Notes under the pieces: generated by a model
Database searches by the model: none
Seen by the model: only the letters and a program-made list of their open reading frames with translations
Told to the model about the DNA's origin: nothing
Shown here: positions 40,654-47,928 of the stretch, in pieces
Position numbering within the stretch: position 1 is the stretch's first letter
Layout: each line of letters opens with the position of its first letter
Made by a program: the position numbers and the translations under genes
Assembly (NCBI GenBank): GCA_947260025.1
Contig: CAMYON010000006.1
Coordinates: forward strand, 1-52,013
Source: an uncultured Gammaproteobacteria bacterium
GTDB taxonomy: Bacteria; Pseudomonadota; Gammaproteobacteria; GCA-001735895
Length of the DNA: 52,013 bases
Direction: 5' to 3'

Positions 40654-40683
40654 TTAACTCCGAAGATCGGCATCTGCTAAAAT
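40654..40683 (+). promoter_or_regulatory. Possible promoter of the cupin dioxygenase gene
   Basis: TTAACT (40654-40659) and TAAAAT (40678-40683) with an 18-base spacer lie about 50 bases before the ATG at 40735. A strong ribosome site (AAGGAG and GGGGGAG) precedes that ATG. No obvious terminator for the preceding operon was seen in the gap. Confidence 0.35.
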
Positions 40684-40734
40684 GCCGCGGGTGATACAAA
40701 GCCAATAGAACACTGATAAGGAGTAGGGGGAGAT

Positions 40735-41298
40735 ATGAATGCCGCTAGTTATTCGCTGGAGCAGTATGTAGCCGACCTGCAAGAGATTGCCGCAGAGACT
40801 GTTGACGAGGATGAAATCCTGCGGCGCGTGGGCCCATTGGCGCAGCGTTTCGTCGCCGACCGATCGTGGCTGCAGCCGAAACACTACGAAACCGATGCAG
40901 AGCAGGGATTCGGGGTGCATTTGTTGCACGAGGAGCCCGACCATTCGCTGGCTGTGCTGGTATTAAGCTGGTTGCCCGGTCGGGGTACCCCGCCGCATGA
41001 TCACGGCACCTGGGCGGTTGTTGCCGGGGTCGAGGGCGTGGAGCGCAATGTTCGCTATAACCGGACCGACGACGGCAGTCGCGACGACTATGCCGAGCTC
41101 GAGGTCAAGCACGAATTCGATGCACATGAAGGAGAGCTGGTGTGCATGAGGACCGGTGGTATTCACAAGGTAACCAATGAAACCGACAACATCACGCTGT
41201 CGGTGCACACCTACGGGCGCCACATCAACTATACCAACCGCTCGCAGTTCGACCTCGATAGCAACCAGCGCAAGGCATTCATCGTTCGGGTCGAGTGA
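40735..41298 (+). CDS. Cupin protein related to cysteine/thiol dioxygenases
   Basis: A 187-residue double-stranded beta-helix protein of the COG5553 / cysteine dioxygenase-like group. The metal-binding HxH lies in PPHDHGTWAVVAGVEG (about residues 84-99), and the third His is in ITLSVHTYGRH, matching the ISLHLY segment of cysteine dioxygenases; GIHKVTNE is also conserved. A non-haem iron thiol dioxygenase is the best guess, but the substrate cannot be read from the sequence. It stands alone, converging with the alcohol dehydrogenase gene. Confidence 0.8.
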   Translation: MNAASYSLEQYVADLQEIAAETVDEDEILRRVGPLAQRFVADRSWLQPKHYETDAEQGFGVHLLHEEPDHSLAVLVLSWLPGRGTPPHDHGTWAVVAGVEGVERNVRYNRTDDGSRDDYAELEVKHEFDAHEGELVCMRTGGIHKVTNETDNITLSVHTYGRHINYTNRSQFDLDSNQRKAFIVRVE

Positions 41299-41334
41299 AG
41301 CGCGAGCCCGATGTCTTTGATCGCCCGGCAGCGA

Positions 41335-42321
41335 CTAGGGGATTAGAACCGCGGCGCCGGTGAGCTCGCCATTGCGCAGTGCTGCCAGTGCCTCGTTGGC
41401 CTGTTCCAGCGGAAACGCCTCGATCTGCGTTGTCACCGGCACCTCTGGTGCCAGCGCGAGGAAATCGATAGCGTCCTGGCGCGTCAGGTTGGCGACCGAG
41501 CGCAGCACGCGCTCACCCCATAGAATATTGTATGGGAAGCTGGGTATATCGGACATGTGGATGCCGCCGCAAACGACGATGCCGCCCTTGCGCACCGCGC
41601 GCAGCGCCGCGGGCACCAAGGGTCCGACCGGAGCGAATATGATCGCGGCATCGAGTTCGACCGGCGCCACCTGGTCGGAGCCGCCGGCCCAGGCGGCGCC
41701 CATGTCGAGCGCAAACTGCTGCGCCGCGTCGTCACCGGGACTGGTGAAGGCAAAAATTTCGCGCTGCTGGTAGCGCGCGACCTGGGCCACGATATGTGCC
41801 GCCGCGCCGAAACCGTAAATGCCCAGCCGTTTCGCCTCGGTGCCGGCCATGACCAGTGAGCGATAACCGATCAGCCCGGCGCATAACAGCGGCGCGAGTT
41901 CGGCGTCGGACTGATCACCCGGCAGCGGGAAACAGAAGCCTGCGTCGGCAACGGTCATTTCGGCGTACCCGCCGTCGATCTGGTAACCGGTAAAGCCGGG
42001 TTCGTCGCACAGGTTCTCGGCGCCCGACCTGCAGTAGCTGCAACAGCCGCAGGTATGGCCCAGCCACGGGATCCCGATTCGATCCCCGACCTCGAAGCCT
42101 TCGACCCCGTCACCCAACGCGCTGACGCTGCCGACGATTTCGTGACCCGGAACGATCGGCAGTTTGGGTTCGGTCAGGTCGCCGTCGACCACGTGCAGGT
42201 CGGTACGGCACACCCCGCAGGCCGAGATCGCAACCTGCACCTGGCCGGGGCCTGGTGCGGGATCCGGCATTTCTACGCGTTTCAGCGGCGTGCCGGGTTG
42301 TTCCAGAATCATTGCTTTCAT
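41335..42321 (-). CDS. Zinc-dependent alcohol dehydrogenase
   Basis: A 328-residue medium-chain dehydrogenase. Catalytic zinc ligands lie in CGVCRTDLHVVDGDL and PGHEIVG; the structural zinc Cys cluster is CGCCSYCRSGAENLC. The Rossmann motif is IYGFGAAAHIVAQ, with one Gly of the usual GxGxxG replaced by Ala. This is the AdhA-like subgroup common in proteobacteria, acting on primary alcohols or aldehydes with NAD. Its ATG overlaps the stop of the DUF502 gene by 4 bases. Confidence 0.9.
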   Translation of the reverse strand: MKAMILEQPGTPLKRVEMPDPAPGPGQVQVAISACGVCRTDLHVVDGDLTEPKLPIVPGHEIVGSVSALGDGVEGFEVGDRIGIPWLGHTCGCCSYCRSGAENLCDEPGFTGYQIDGGYAEMTVADAGFCFPLPGDQSDAELAPLLCAGLIGYRSLVMAGTEAKRLGIYGFGAAAHIVAQVARYQQREIFAFTSPGDDAAQQFALDMGAAWAGGSDQVAPVELDAAIIFAPVGPLVPAALRAVRKGGIVVCGGIHMSDIPSFPYNILWGERVLRSVANLTRQDAIDFLALAPEVPVTTQIEAFPLEQANEALAALRNGELTGAAVLIP

Positions 42322-42932
42322 GCGTTTTTTACCCGGGGCGGGGCGGGTTGCTGGGTCTTGCCGGCGATGCCCGCGGTTAGTGCAAAGCGCATCGCCTCGT
42401 CCATGCTCATTTTACAGGGGCGGACGTCCTCCGTCGGTACCAGCAGCGTGTAGCCTCCGATCATGTAACTCATCGGCAGGTATACCAGCACGCAGTCGCG
42501 GTCGCGAAACGCTTCCGGCAAACGTTCTGGATCTTCCTGGGTGACGAAACCGATGATTTCCATGTTCGCGATCTTGACGATGACGACGCGTCCGAAGCTA
42601 TCCTTCTTGGGCGAAAAGAATTCGAACAGGTCGCGAATGGCGCTATAAACGGTCTTGATGATCGGCAGGTGGTAGAGAAGGTCTTCGCCGAAGGCGAAGA
42701 GCTGGCGTACCAGTACCGCTTTCATCAGCAGGCCGACGAAAAACAGGATGACGAGACCGGCAACAGTGCCCATTCCGGGATAGTATGCCATCTCCGGCAG
42801 GACATAGCGCAGCGCGGTGCCCATCACTTCCTCGGAAGAAACCACCATCCAGTACAACAGGTAGATGGTGAGTACGACCGGCAGCAAGGTGATAAAACCG
42901 GTGATTAAGGTGGTACCGATAGATTTGAACAT
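42318..42932 (-). CDS. DUF502 family inner-membrane protein
   Basis: A 204-residue protein with two membrane segments (about residues 6-28, TTLITGFITLLPVVLTIYLLYW, and 50-75, GMGTVAGLVILFFVGLLMKAV) followed by a cytoplasmic beta-rich domain. Family features are LPIIKTVYSAIRDLFEFF, FGRVVIVKI, IIGFVTQED and VYLPMSYMIGGYTLLVP. The function of DUF502 proteins is not known in bacteria. It is first in a two-gene unit with the alcohol dehydrogenase. Confidence 0.9.
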   Translation of the reverse strand: MFKSIGTTLITGFITLLPVVLTIYLLYWMVVSSEEVMGTALRYVLPEMAYYPGMGTVAGLVILFFVGLLMKAVLVRQLFAFGEDLLYHLPIIKTVYSAIRDLFEFFSPKKDSFGRVVIVKIANMEIIGFVTQEDPERLPEAFRDRDCVLVYLPMSYMIGGYTLLVPTEDVRPCKMSMDEAMRFALTAGIAGKTQQPAPPRVKNA

Positions 42933-43005
42933 GGCACGGATTCCCTGATTCAGACAAACCGAATTCTACCAGTTGTCAGCAATGTTCAGGAATTTACCGT
43001 ATTGC

Positions 43006-43031
43006 CGTTCCCGGCAGGTTTTCCGGGAACG
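43006..43031. terminator. Hairpin downstream of purC
   Basis: CGTTCCCGG and CCGGGAACG form a 9-pair stem with an 8-base loop. It lies 110 bases beyond the purC stop and before the divergent DUF502 start. No T-run follows on the minus strand, so it is at best a weak intrinsic terminator for purC or a dispersed palindrome. Confidence 0.35.
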
Positions 43032-43036
43032 TTTCT

Positions 43037-43070
43037 CGCGGAGACGCGGAGAATAAAGGGATCGCGGAGA
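43037..43070 (+). repeat. Short CGCGGAGA direct repeats
   Basis: CGCGGAGA occurs at 43037-43044, 43045-43052 and 43063-43070. It is a simple non-coding repeat downstream of purC with no visible function. Confidence 0.6.
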
Positions 43071-43140
43071 GAAAAAAACAATCCAGCTTGCCCCACTTGC
43101 TCTACGCCCCGGCCGGAGCCGGGCCCTGGAATAATTGCCG

Positions 43141-44025
43141 CTAGCCGAGCAGAATATCGCGCACCTGCTGGTACTTCTGCATGGTTTTTGTGACGATATC
43201 GGCCGGCAGCCGTGGCGCTGGCGGGGTTTTATCCCAGTCCAGCGTTTCCAGGTAATCTCGCACGAACTGCTTGTCGTAGCTCGGCGGGCTGATGCCGACG
43301 CGATATTCGTCCGCGGGCCAGTAGCGTGACGAATCAGGGGTCAGGATCTCGTCGATCAGAATCAGTTCCTCGTTGGAATCGATCCCGAATTCGAATTTAG
43401 TATCGGCGATGATGATGCCACGCTCGCGCGCATAATCGGCGGCTTGCCGGTACAGCGCGATGCTCTTTTCCCGGATCGCGTTAGCCTTGTCGGAACCGAT
43501 TTTGGCTGCGATATCGTCGAAGCTGACGTTGATATCGTGGTCGCCGACCTCGGCCTTGGTCGATGGCGTGAAAATCGGTTCGGGCAACTGCGCCGCCTGC
43601 TGCAGCCCCGGCGGCAACTCGATACCGCAAATCTGGCCGGTCGCCTGGTAGTCCTTCCAGCCGGAGCCGATGACGTAACCGCGCACGATCGCTTCCACTG
43701 GCAGGGTCTCGAGGCGTCGGACAATGATCGAGCGCGCCCGCAGGCGCTGGTAATCCGCCGCGCTGACATAGTCGCGTAAATCGAGGTCGGTCAGGTGATT
43801 GGCAATCAGGCCGGCGGTGCGCTCGAACCAGAAGTTCGACACCTCGGTCAGCAATTCCCCCTTGTGCGGAATCGGTTCATCGAACACCACGTCGAAAGCG
43901 GAGAAACGGTCCGTGGTCACGATCAACATGTGGTCGTCATCGATCGCGTAGATGTCGCGCACCTTGCCGCGTGCGATCAATTCCAGGTTATCGAGGCTGG
44001 TCTCGAAAATAGCTTCGTCGTTCAT
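43141..44025 (-). CDS. purC: SAICAR synthetase (phosphoribosylaminoimidazole-succinocarboxamide synthase)
   Basis: PurC adds aspartate to CAIR in purine synthesis. The 294-residue form resembles the longer PurC of pseudomonad relatives and fungi. Motifs are ARGKVRDIYAIDDDHMLIVTTD in parts, RFSAFDVVFDEPIPHKG, ARSIIVRRLETLPVEAIVRGY, GSGWKDYQATG and ELILIDEILTPDSSRYW. The frame is open to 44085; the ATG at 44025 is chosen because TGGAAG precedes it at the right distance and the conserved N-terminus begins there. It is divergent from purE-purK, so three purine genes are grouped. Confidence 0.94.
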   Translation of the reverse strand: MNDEAIFETSLDNLELIARGKVRDIYAIDDDHMLIVTTDRFSAFDVVFDEPIPHKGELLTEVSNFWFERTAGLIANHLTDLDLRDYVSAADYQRLRARSIIVRRLETLPVEAIVRGYVIGSGWKDYQATGQICGIELPPGLQQAAQLPEPIFTPSTKAEVGDHDINVSFDDIAAKIGSDKANAIREKSIALYRQAADYARERGIIIADTKFEFGIDSNEELILIDEILTPDSSRYWPADEYRVGISPPSYDKQFVRDYLETLDWDKTPPAPRLPADIVTKTMQKYQQVRDILLG

Positions 44026-44115
44026 GGCCGCTTCCAGGATTTTCTGGCCGGGAATCATATCATGCAGATTGCCGGGAACATTCACCTGGGACTAATTTTT
44101 TGTGGCGATTCGCGT

Positions 44116-44121
44116 TATAAT
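44116..44121 (+). promoter_or_regulatory. purE -10 element
   Basis: TATAAT in the context GCGTTATAATCGCCCGC, with a poor -35. It implies a leader of about 210 bases before the purE ATG, containing a strong inverted repeat and a short reading frame. Confidence 0.5.
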
Positions 44122-44154
44122 CGCCCGCTTTTTTGGGATAACCCGGAGCAAGCC

Positions 44155-44334
44155 ATGTCGAAGGCCAGCCTTGATTTTTCACCCCGGTCCGTCGCGAGGG
44201 CGTCGAGAAGCCGCTGCGGCGGGGTGCTCGGACCAGAGGCTGGCGCTGTCGTAGCCGTGTCTACGTCAAGCCGGCCGGCGGGAGAACACCCCGCCGCAGC
44301 GAGTTTATCGGCGTCCGCAGCAGGAAGGGGGTGA
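44155..44334 (+). CDS. Possible leader peptide before purE
   Basis: A 59-codon reading frame beginning at ATG 44155 with CCCGGAG 7 bases upstream and ending in TGA 3 bases before the purE ATG. The product (MSKASLDFSPRSVARASRSR... rich in Ala, Ser, Arg and Gly) matches no family I know. Much of it is encoded by the leader inverted repeat, so the frame could be accidental. If translated, it would couple to purE and influence folding of the leader. Confidence 0.3.
   Translation: MSKASLDFSPRSVARASRSRCGGVLGPEAGAVVAVSTSSRPAGEHPAAASLSASAAGRG
44212..44301 (+). promoter_or_regulatory. Inverted repeat in the purE leader
   Basis: Arms 44212-44226 (CGCTGCGGCGGGGTG) and 44287-44301 are perfect 15-base inverted copies with 60 bases between them. 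The left arm can alternatively pair with CACCCCG at 44180-44186, and GGTCCG (44187-44192) with CGGACC (44229-44234). Mutually exclusive pairings of this kind occur in attenuators, but no T-run terminator was seen. The rest of the 312-base purC-purE gap shows only the -10 element and the short reading frame. Confidence 0.5.
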
Positions 44335-44337
44335 AAA

Positions 44338-44829
44338 ATGAAGGCTAAAGTGGGTGTAGTCATGGGCAGCACGAGCGACTGGCCCGTGATGCAGTACGCA
44401 ACCGAATACCTGGAGCAATTCGGCGTCGAATACGAGGCCCGGGTAGTGTCGGCGCATCGCACCCCCGATCTGCTCGCAGAGTTCGGCAAGTCGGCCGCCG
44501 CCAACGGCTTCGCCTGCCTCATCGCCGGCGCCGGTGGCGCCGCGCATCTGCCCGGAATGCTGGCCGCTAATACCACCCTGCCGGTGCTCGGCGTACCGGT
44601 GCCGACCGAACACCTGCAGGGCCAGGATTCGCTCTACTCGATCGTACAAATGCCGAAGGGCGTCCCGGTAGCGACCTTTGCCATAGGCAAGGCGGGCGCG
44701 ATTAATGCCGCGCTGTTCGCGGTTTCGATGCTGGCCAACGCCGACCCGGAACTGGCGCAACGGCTGGCGGACTTTCGCGAGCAACAGCAGCAGTCGGTGT
44801 TCGACATGACGCTGCCGCCGGCCGGGTAA
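44338..44829 (+). CDS. purE: N5-CAIR mutase (PurE)
   Basis: Moves the carboxyl group of N5-CAIR to give CAIR. The 163-residue product shows VGVVMGSTSDWPVMQ, ARVVSAHRTPDLL, the catalytic AGAGGAAHLPGMLA and LGVPVPTEHLQGQDSLYSIVQMPKGVPV, typical of class I PurE. A good ribosome site (GGAAGGGGG) precedes the ATG. One base separates it from purK. Confidence 0.97.
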   Translation: MKAKVGVVMGSTSDWPVMQYATEYLEQFGVEYEARVVSAHRTPDLLAEFGKSAAANGFACLIAGAGGAAHLPGMLAANTTLPVLGVPVPTEHLQGQDSLYSIVQMPKGVPVATFAIGKAGAINAALFAVSMLANADPELAQRLADFREQQQQSVFDMTLPPAG

Positions 44830-44830
44830 G

Positions 44831-45958
44831 ATGGCGATTCTTCCTGGCAGTACGCTCGGTATGCTCGGGGGCGGGCAGTTGGGGCGCATGTTCGTGACCG
44901 CGGCCAGAACCATGGGCTACGAGGTAATCGTACTCGACCCGGACCCGAATAGTCCCGCCGGCGGACTCGCAAGTCAGCACCTCGCCAGTGACTACGATGA
45001 TACCGAGGCACTCGATTACCTGTCGCAGCACTGTGCCGTGGTCACCACCGAGTTTGAAAATATACCGGCGGTAACGCTTGCCTATCTGGCCAAATCGGTG
45101 CCGGTGCATCCTTCGGCGAGCGCGCTGCATATCGCGCAACACCGCAAGCAGGAAAAGGAGTTTTTTCGCGAACAGGGTTTGGGTACCGCCGATTTCATTG
45201 CTATCGAAAACGACGCTGACATCGAAAGCGCAGGCGACTTTTCCTTTCCAGCGATCCTCAAGACCGCAACGATGGGCTATGACGGCAAGGGGCAGGTGGT
45301 TTGCCACAGTTTCGACGAATTGCAGCCCGCATTCGAGCAGATTGGCCGCAAGCACTGCGTACTCGAGCAGCGTATCGATCTCGATTGCGAGGTGTCGGTG
45401 GTGTTGTGCCGGTCGCTCGCGGGCGAGGTCACCTGTTTCCCGATTGCCGAAAACAGCCATGCCAACGGCATTCTCGATGTCACCATCGCACCTGCGGTAA
45501 TCTCTCCGGAGCTCGCCGCGGAAGCGTTCGACGCCGCCACGCGCATCGCCAACGGACTCGATTATTGTGGCGTGCTCGCGATCGAGTTTTTCGTTTCCAC
45601 CGATCAGCGCCTGCTGGTCAACGAAATGGCGCCGCGCCCGCACAATTCGGGTCACTACACGCTGGATGCCTGCGAAACTTCGCAATTCGAGCAGCAGGTG
45701 CGCATGGTCTGCGATTTGCCGGCGGGCTCATGCCGCCAGCATAGCCCGGTGGCAATGTGGAATCTGCTGGGCGATATCTGGCCCGACGGTGGCTGGCCCG
45801 AGTGGGACGCGTTGCTAAAACTGGAACACGCGAAACTGCATCTCTACGGTAAGACCGAAGCCCGACCAGGGCGCAAGATGGGTCACGTCAACTGCCTCGG
45901 TGAAAACCTCGACGAGGCTCTGTCCCTGCTCGAAAGCGTTCGCCAAGCCCTGCGCTAA
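44831..45958 (+). CDS. purK: N5-carboxyaminoimidazole ribonucleotide synthase (PurK)
   Basis: Carboxylates AIR to N5-CAIR using ATP and bicarbonate; its product is the substrate of PurE just upstream. The 375-residue ATP-grasp protein has LGMLGGGQLGRMF at the N-terminus, TTEFENIPA, ILKTATMGYDGKGQ, EVSVVLCRS, LAIEFFVSTDQRLLVNEMAPRPHNSGHYT and HLYGKTEARPGRKMGHVN. It is followed by a gap of about 390 bases. Confidence 0.96.
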   Translation: MAILPGSTLGMLGGGQLGRMFVTAARTMGYEVIVLDPDPNSPAGGLASQHLASDYDDTEALDYLSQHCAVVTTEFENIPAVTLAYLAKSVPVHPSASALHIAQHRKQEKEFFREQGLGTADFIAIENDADIESAGDFSFPAILKTATMGYDGKGQVVCHSFDELQPAFEQIGRKHCVLEQRIDLDCEVSVVLCRSLAGEVTCFPIAENSHANGILDVTIAPAVISPELAAEAFDAATRIANGLDYCGVLAIEFFVSTDQRLLVNEMAPRPHNSGHYTLDACETSQFEQQVRMVCDLPAGSCRQHSPVAMWNLLGDIWPDGGWPEWDALLKLEHAKLHLYGKTEARPGRKMGHVNCLGENLDEALSLLESVRQALR

Positions 45959-46069
45959 GCTACATATTCACCCCCGCTACACGGAATTTCACAACGGCTC
46001 GGAACAGGAGCCGTCGAGGCCCGGGTTTCCGTTGCCTGGCTGCCGAATGCCCGTCTGTCGAGGTGGCCG

Positions 46070-46087
46070 GGGCCGGCTCGCCGGCCC
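46070..46087 (+). terminator. GC-rich hairpin after purK
   Basis: GGGCCGG-CTCG-CCGGCCC is a 7-pair stem with a 4-base loop, about 110 bases after the purK stop. It is followed by CAATTGAG and AT-rich DNA rather than a clean T-run, so it is a possible terminator only. Confidence 0.35.
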
Positions 46088-46134
46088 AATTGAGAACAAT
46101 TTATCAATCACCCGATATTTCGGCATAAATCAGC

Positions 46135-46162
46135 TTGAAAACAGGCTTTTTATGTTGATAAT
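46135..46162 (+). promoter_or_regulatory. Predicted promoter in the purK / 46345 gap
   Basis: TTGAAA (46135-46140) and GATAAT (46157-46162) with a 16-base spacer, within the gap 45959-46344. It could drive the small membrane protein gene about 180 bases downstream. The remainder of the gap contains no convincing gene: the open frame around 45900-46214 mostly overlaps purK in another frame. Confidence 0.45.
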
Positions 46163-46344
46163 TCCGGCCGCGAAACTATATAGGTGGTCTGCGAGCGAAC
46201 GCTGGCAGGAATAGTTGCTGGAATTCCGAAAGCCATAACGGCCGCACGATGAAGCCGGCGTAGCGAAGCCCTTCGACACCAGGTCGAAAACTTTCGCAAG
46301 TAACAGTTTTTTTATTTCAGGTGGCAGGAAAAGCCTTTACGGAG

Positions 46345-46743
46345 ATGACCGGAAAGTTGCGTAAAATCGAAGGCACGGTGCGAGACTACAGGGCGCTTGG
46401 TGTGCATAATGTACAGCTTGAAATTCAGGGTGCCAGCAACCTGATCGACCTCAATGTCGAACAGCCGTGGCTGCTCAGGATCGGTGACCATATCGCCGTC
46501 GCCGGTGAAGACGACGGCCGTTCCGGTAAGTTCTACGGCTACGCCTATCGCAACGACACCCGGGAAGCTTTCGGCAAAAGCGACGCAGGCCTGTCGGACG
46601 GCGTTCGCTACATTGTAATGGGCCTGGTTTTTTCCTGGGCTATCTTTCCGCTATTTATCCATATTCCGGCGGGCCTGCGCCAGCTGGCATTCGGGCGCAA
46701 GATCGATCAGGCCGCCTCAATGTTGTGGCCCGAGCATGGGTAA
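46345..46743 (+). CDS. Small membrane-anchored protein, function unknown
   Basis: A 132-residue protein. The first 70 residues look like a small beta-barrel of OB type (GTVRDYRALGVHNVQLEIQG, LLRIGDHIAVAGEDDG, GKFYGYAYRND). A single membrane segment follows at about residues 87-108 (YIVMGLVFSWAIFPLFIHIPA). The frame is open from a GTG at 46321 without a ribosome site; the ATG at 46345 has AGGA 15 bases upstream and GGAG directly adjacent, so neither start is well supported. It converges with the methyltransferase gene. I do not recognise a family. Confidence 0.6.
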   Translation: MTGKLRKIEGTVRDYRALGVHNVQLEIQGASNLIDLNVEQPWLLRIGDHIAVAGEDDGRSGKFYGYAYRNDTREAFGKSDAGLSDGVRYIVMGLVFSWAIFPLFIHIPAGLRQLAFGRKIDQAASMLWPEHG

Positions 46744-46762
46744 CTTGCAGCGCTAATTCTCA

Positions 46763-46782
46763 GGGCCCTTGTACCCGGGCCC
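46763..46782. terminator. GGGCCC hairpin between convergent genes
   Basis: GGGCCC at 46763-46768 and 46777-46782 with an 8-base loop, between the small membrane protein gene and the methyltransferase gene. No T-run follows; a weak bidirectional stop at most. Confidence 0.3.
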
Positions 46783-46865
46783 GACCGCGCTAACCAGGGT
46801 CTGTTCGGCAAAACGTTTATGCTGTCCCATGGTGCGGCCGTCTACTCGATGTCCCGAATGTCCGC

Positions 46866-47447
46866 TTACTGTTTGATGCCGCGCGCGACGGTGTAGGTTT
46901 TGCCCTGCTTGATTTTTTCGTAGTTGCCGAAGACTTCGCTGAAACCGCGTTTAAAAAACAACCGCAGGCCGGTAATCGTAACGATATAGAAAGCGCCGCC
47001 GGGTTTCAGATAATCGAGCGCGTCGAACAGGTAAATGTACAGCATTTCCTTGCCGACCTTGGCAGGAATGTTCGACACGATAACATCGAATTGCTGCGCC
47101 GGAATCTGTTTGAACCCATTGCTCAGCAGGCAGCTGGCGTTTTCGATTTTGTTATGCCGACAATTGCGTTCGGCGTAATCGACCGCGACAAAATCCTTGT
47201 CGACCATGAGGGTATGGCCCTGTGGGGCCGACCGTGCCATGCACAGTCCGAGCACGCCGTAGCCGCAGCCAAGATCGAGACAGTCGTCTGTCGGCTCCAG
47301 CTCGAGATGGTCGAGCAGCAGGCGTGAGCCATCGTCGATAGTGCGTGGCGAAAACAGGCCCCAGGTGGTGTAGAAGTTCAGTCCCTGGTATTCGATCAGC
47401 AAGTCCTGGCGGATTTTACGGTTGTATTCTTTGAGGTTATTAAGCAC
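46866..47447 (-). CDS. Class I SAM-dependent methyltransferase (RsmC-like MTS domain)
   Basis: A protein of about 193 residues with the methyltransferase small domain: a FSPRTIDDGSRLLLDHL lead-in, motif I CLDLGCGYGVLGL, the motif II acidic residue in MVDKDFVAVDYAERN, and motif IV as VSNIPAKVGKE. RsmC and RsmD have NPPF/NPPY at that place, so the target may not be the usual RNA base. The start could be the GTG at 47477 or the GTG at 47447; the latter has AAGGG about 9 bases upstream and is used here. It stands alone on the minus strand. Confidence 0.8.
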   Translation of the reverse strand: MLNNLKEYNRKIRQDLLIEYQGLNFYTTWGLFSPRTIDDGSRLLLDHLELEPTDDCLDLGCGYGVLGLCMARSAPQGHTLMVDKDFVAVDYAERNCRHNKIENASCLLSNGFKQIPAQQFDVIVSNIPAKVGKEMLYIYLFDALDYLKPGGAFYIVTITGLRLFFKRGFSEVFGNYEKIKQGKTYTVARGIKQ

Positions 47448-47575
47448 GGATTCAGCCCTTTTTGTTACGCTGGCCACAGCTTTACATCGACATATGGCTT
47501 TGCAACAATGGCGCGGTTTTCAAAGCGCTATTATCTATTGGCGATATAGAGATTACTACCTGGGAGCTCGGGTTT

Positions 47576-47881
47576 ATGAGATTTGTTTTAGCTTTGTGCC
47601 TGGCCGTAACTGCGATTTTTTCTGGCGCAGCGCAGGCAGATGCCGCCGCCGGCCAGTCGGCTTATGCATCCAGGGGCTGTATCGGTTGTCATGGCTCGGG
47701 CGGCATCAGCGTGGTAACAACCTATCCTTCGCTGAAAGGCAGAGATGCCGATTACATTCTTAAGAGCCTGTCCGATTACCGCAGTGGCGCACGCAAGAAT
47801 GCAGTCATGAACGCGATGGCGGCGGGGCTCAGTGACGCCGATATCAAGAACCTGGCCGACTATATCGATAGCCTGAAGTAG
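47576..47881 (+). CDS. Small periplasmic cytochrome c
   Basis: A 101-residue exported c-type cytochrome. A signal peptide (MRFVLALCLAVTAIFSGAAQA) precedes one haem-binding CxxCH (GCIGCHGSGG). The distal Met is probably in NAVMNAMAAGLSDADIKNLADYI. Sequence style matches the class I c553/c5-type single-domain cytochromes that act as soluble electron carriers. The ATG at 47576 has GGGAG 9 bases upstream; the upstream part of the open frame is not a coding extension because it would bury the signal peptide. The partner oxidase or dehydrogenase is not in the window. Confidence 0.9.
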   Translation: MRFVLALCLAVTAIFSGAAQADAAAGQSAYASRGCIGCHGSGGISVVTTYPSLKGRDADYILKSLSDYRSGARKNAVMNAMAAGLSDADIKNLADYIDSLK

Positions 47882-47928
47882 CACGCGTTTCTCGCCACCT
47901 TCCGGCTGCGAACGCGGAGCGGGTCGTT

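Noticed and set aside
44702..45685. 327-codon minus-strand frame opposite purE/purK
   Set aside because: Antisense to two conserved purine genes, no recognisable domain.
45900..46214. 104-codon frame after purK
   Set aside because: Begins inside purK in another frame, no ribosome site and no domain.
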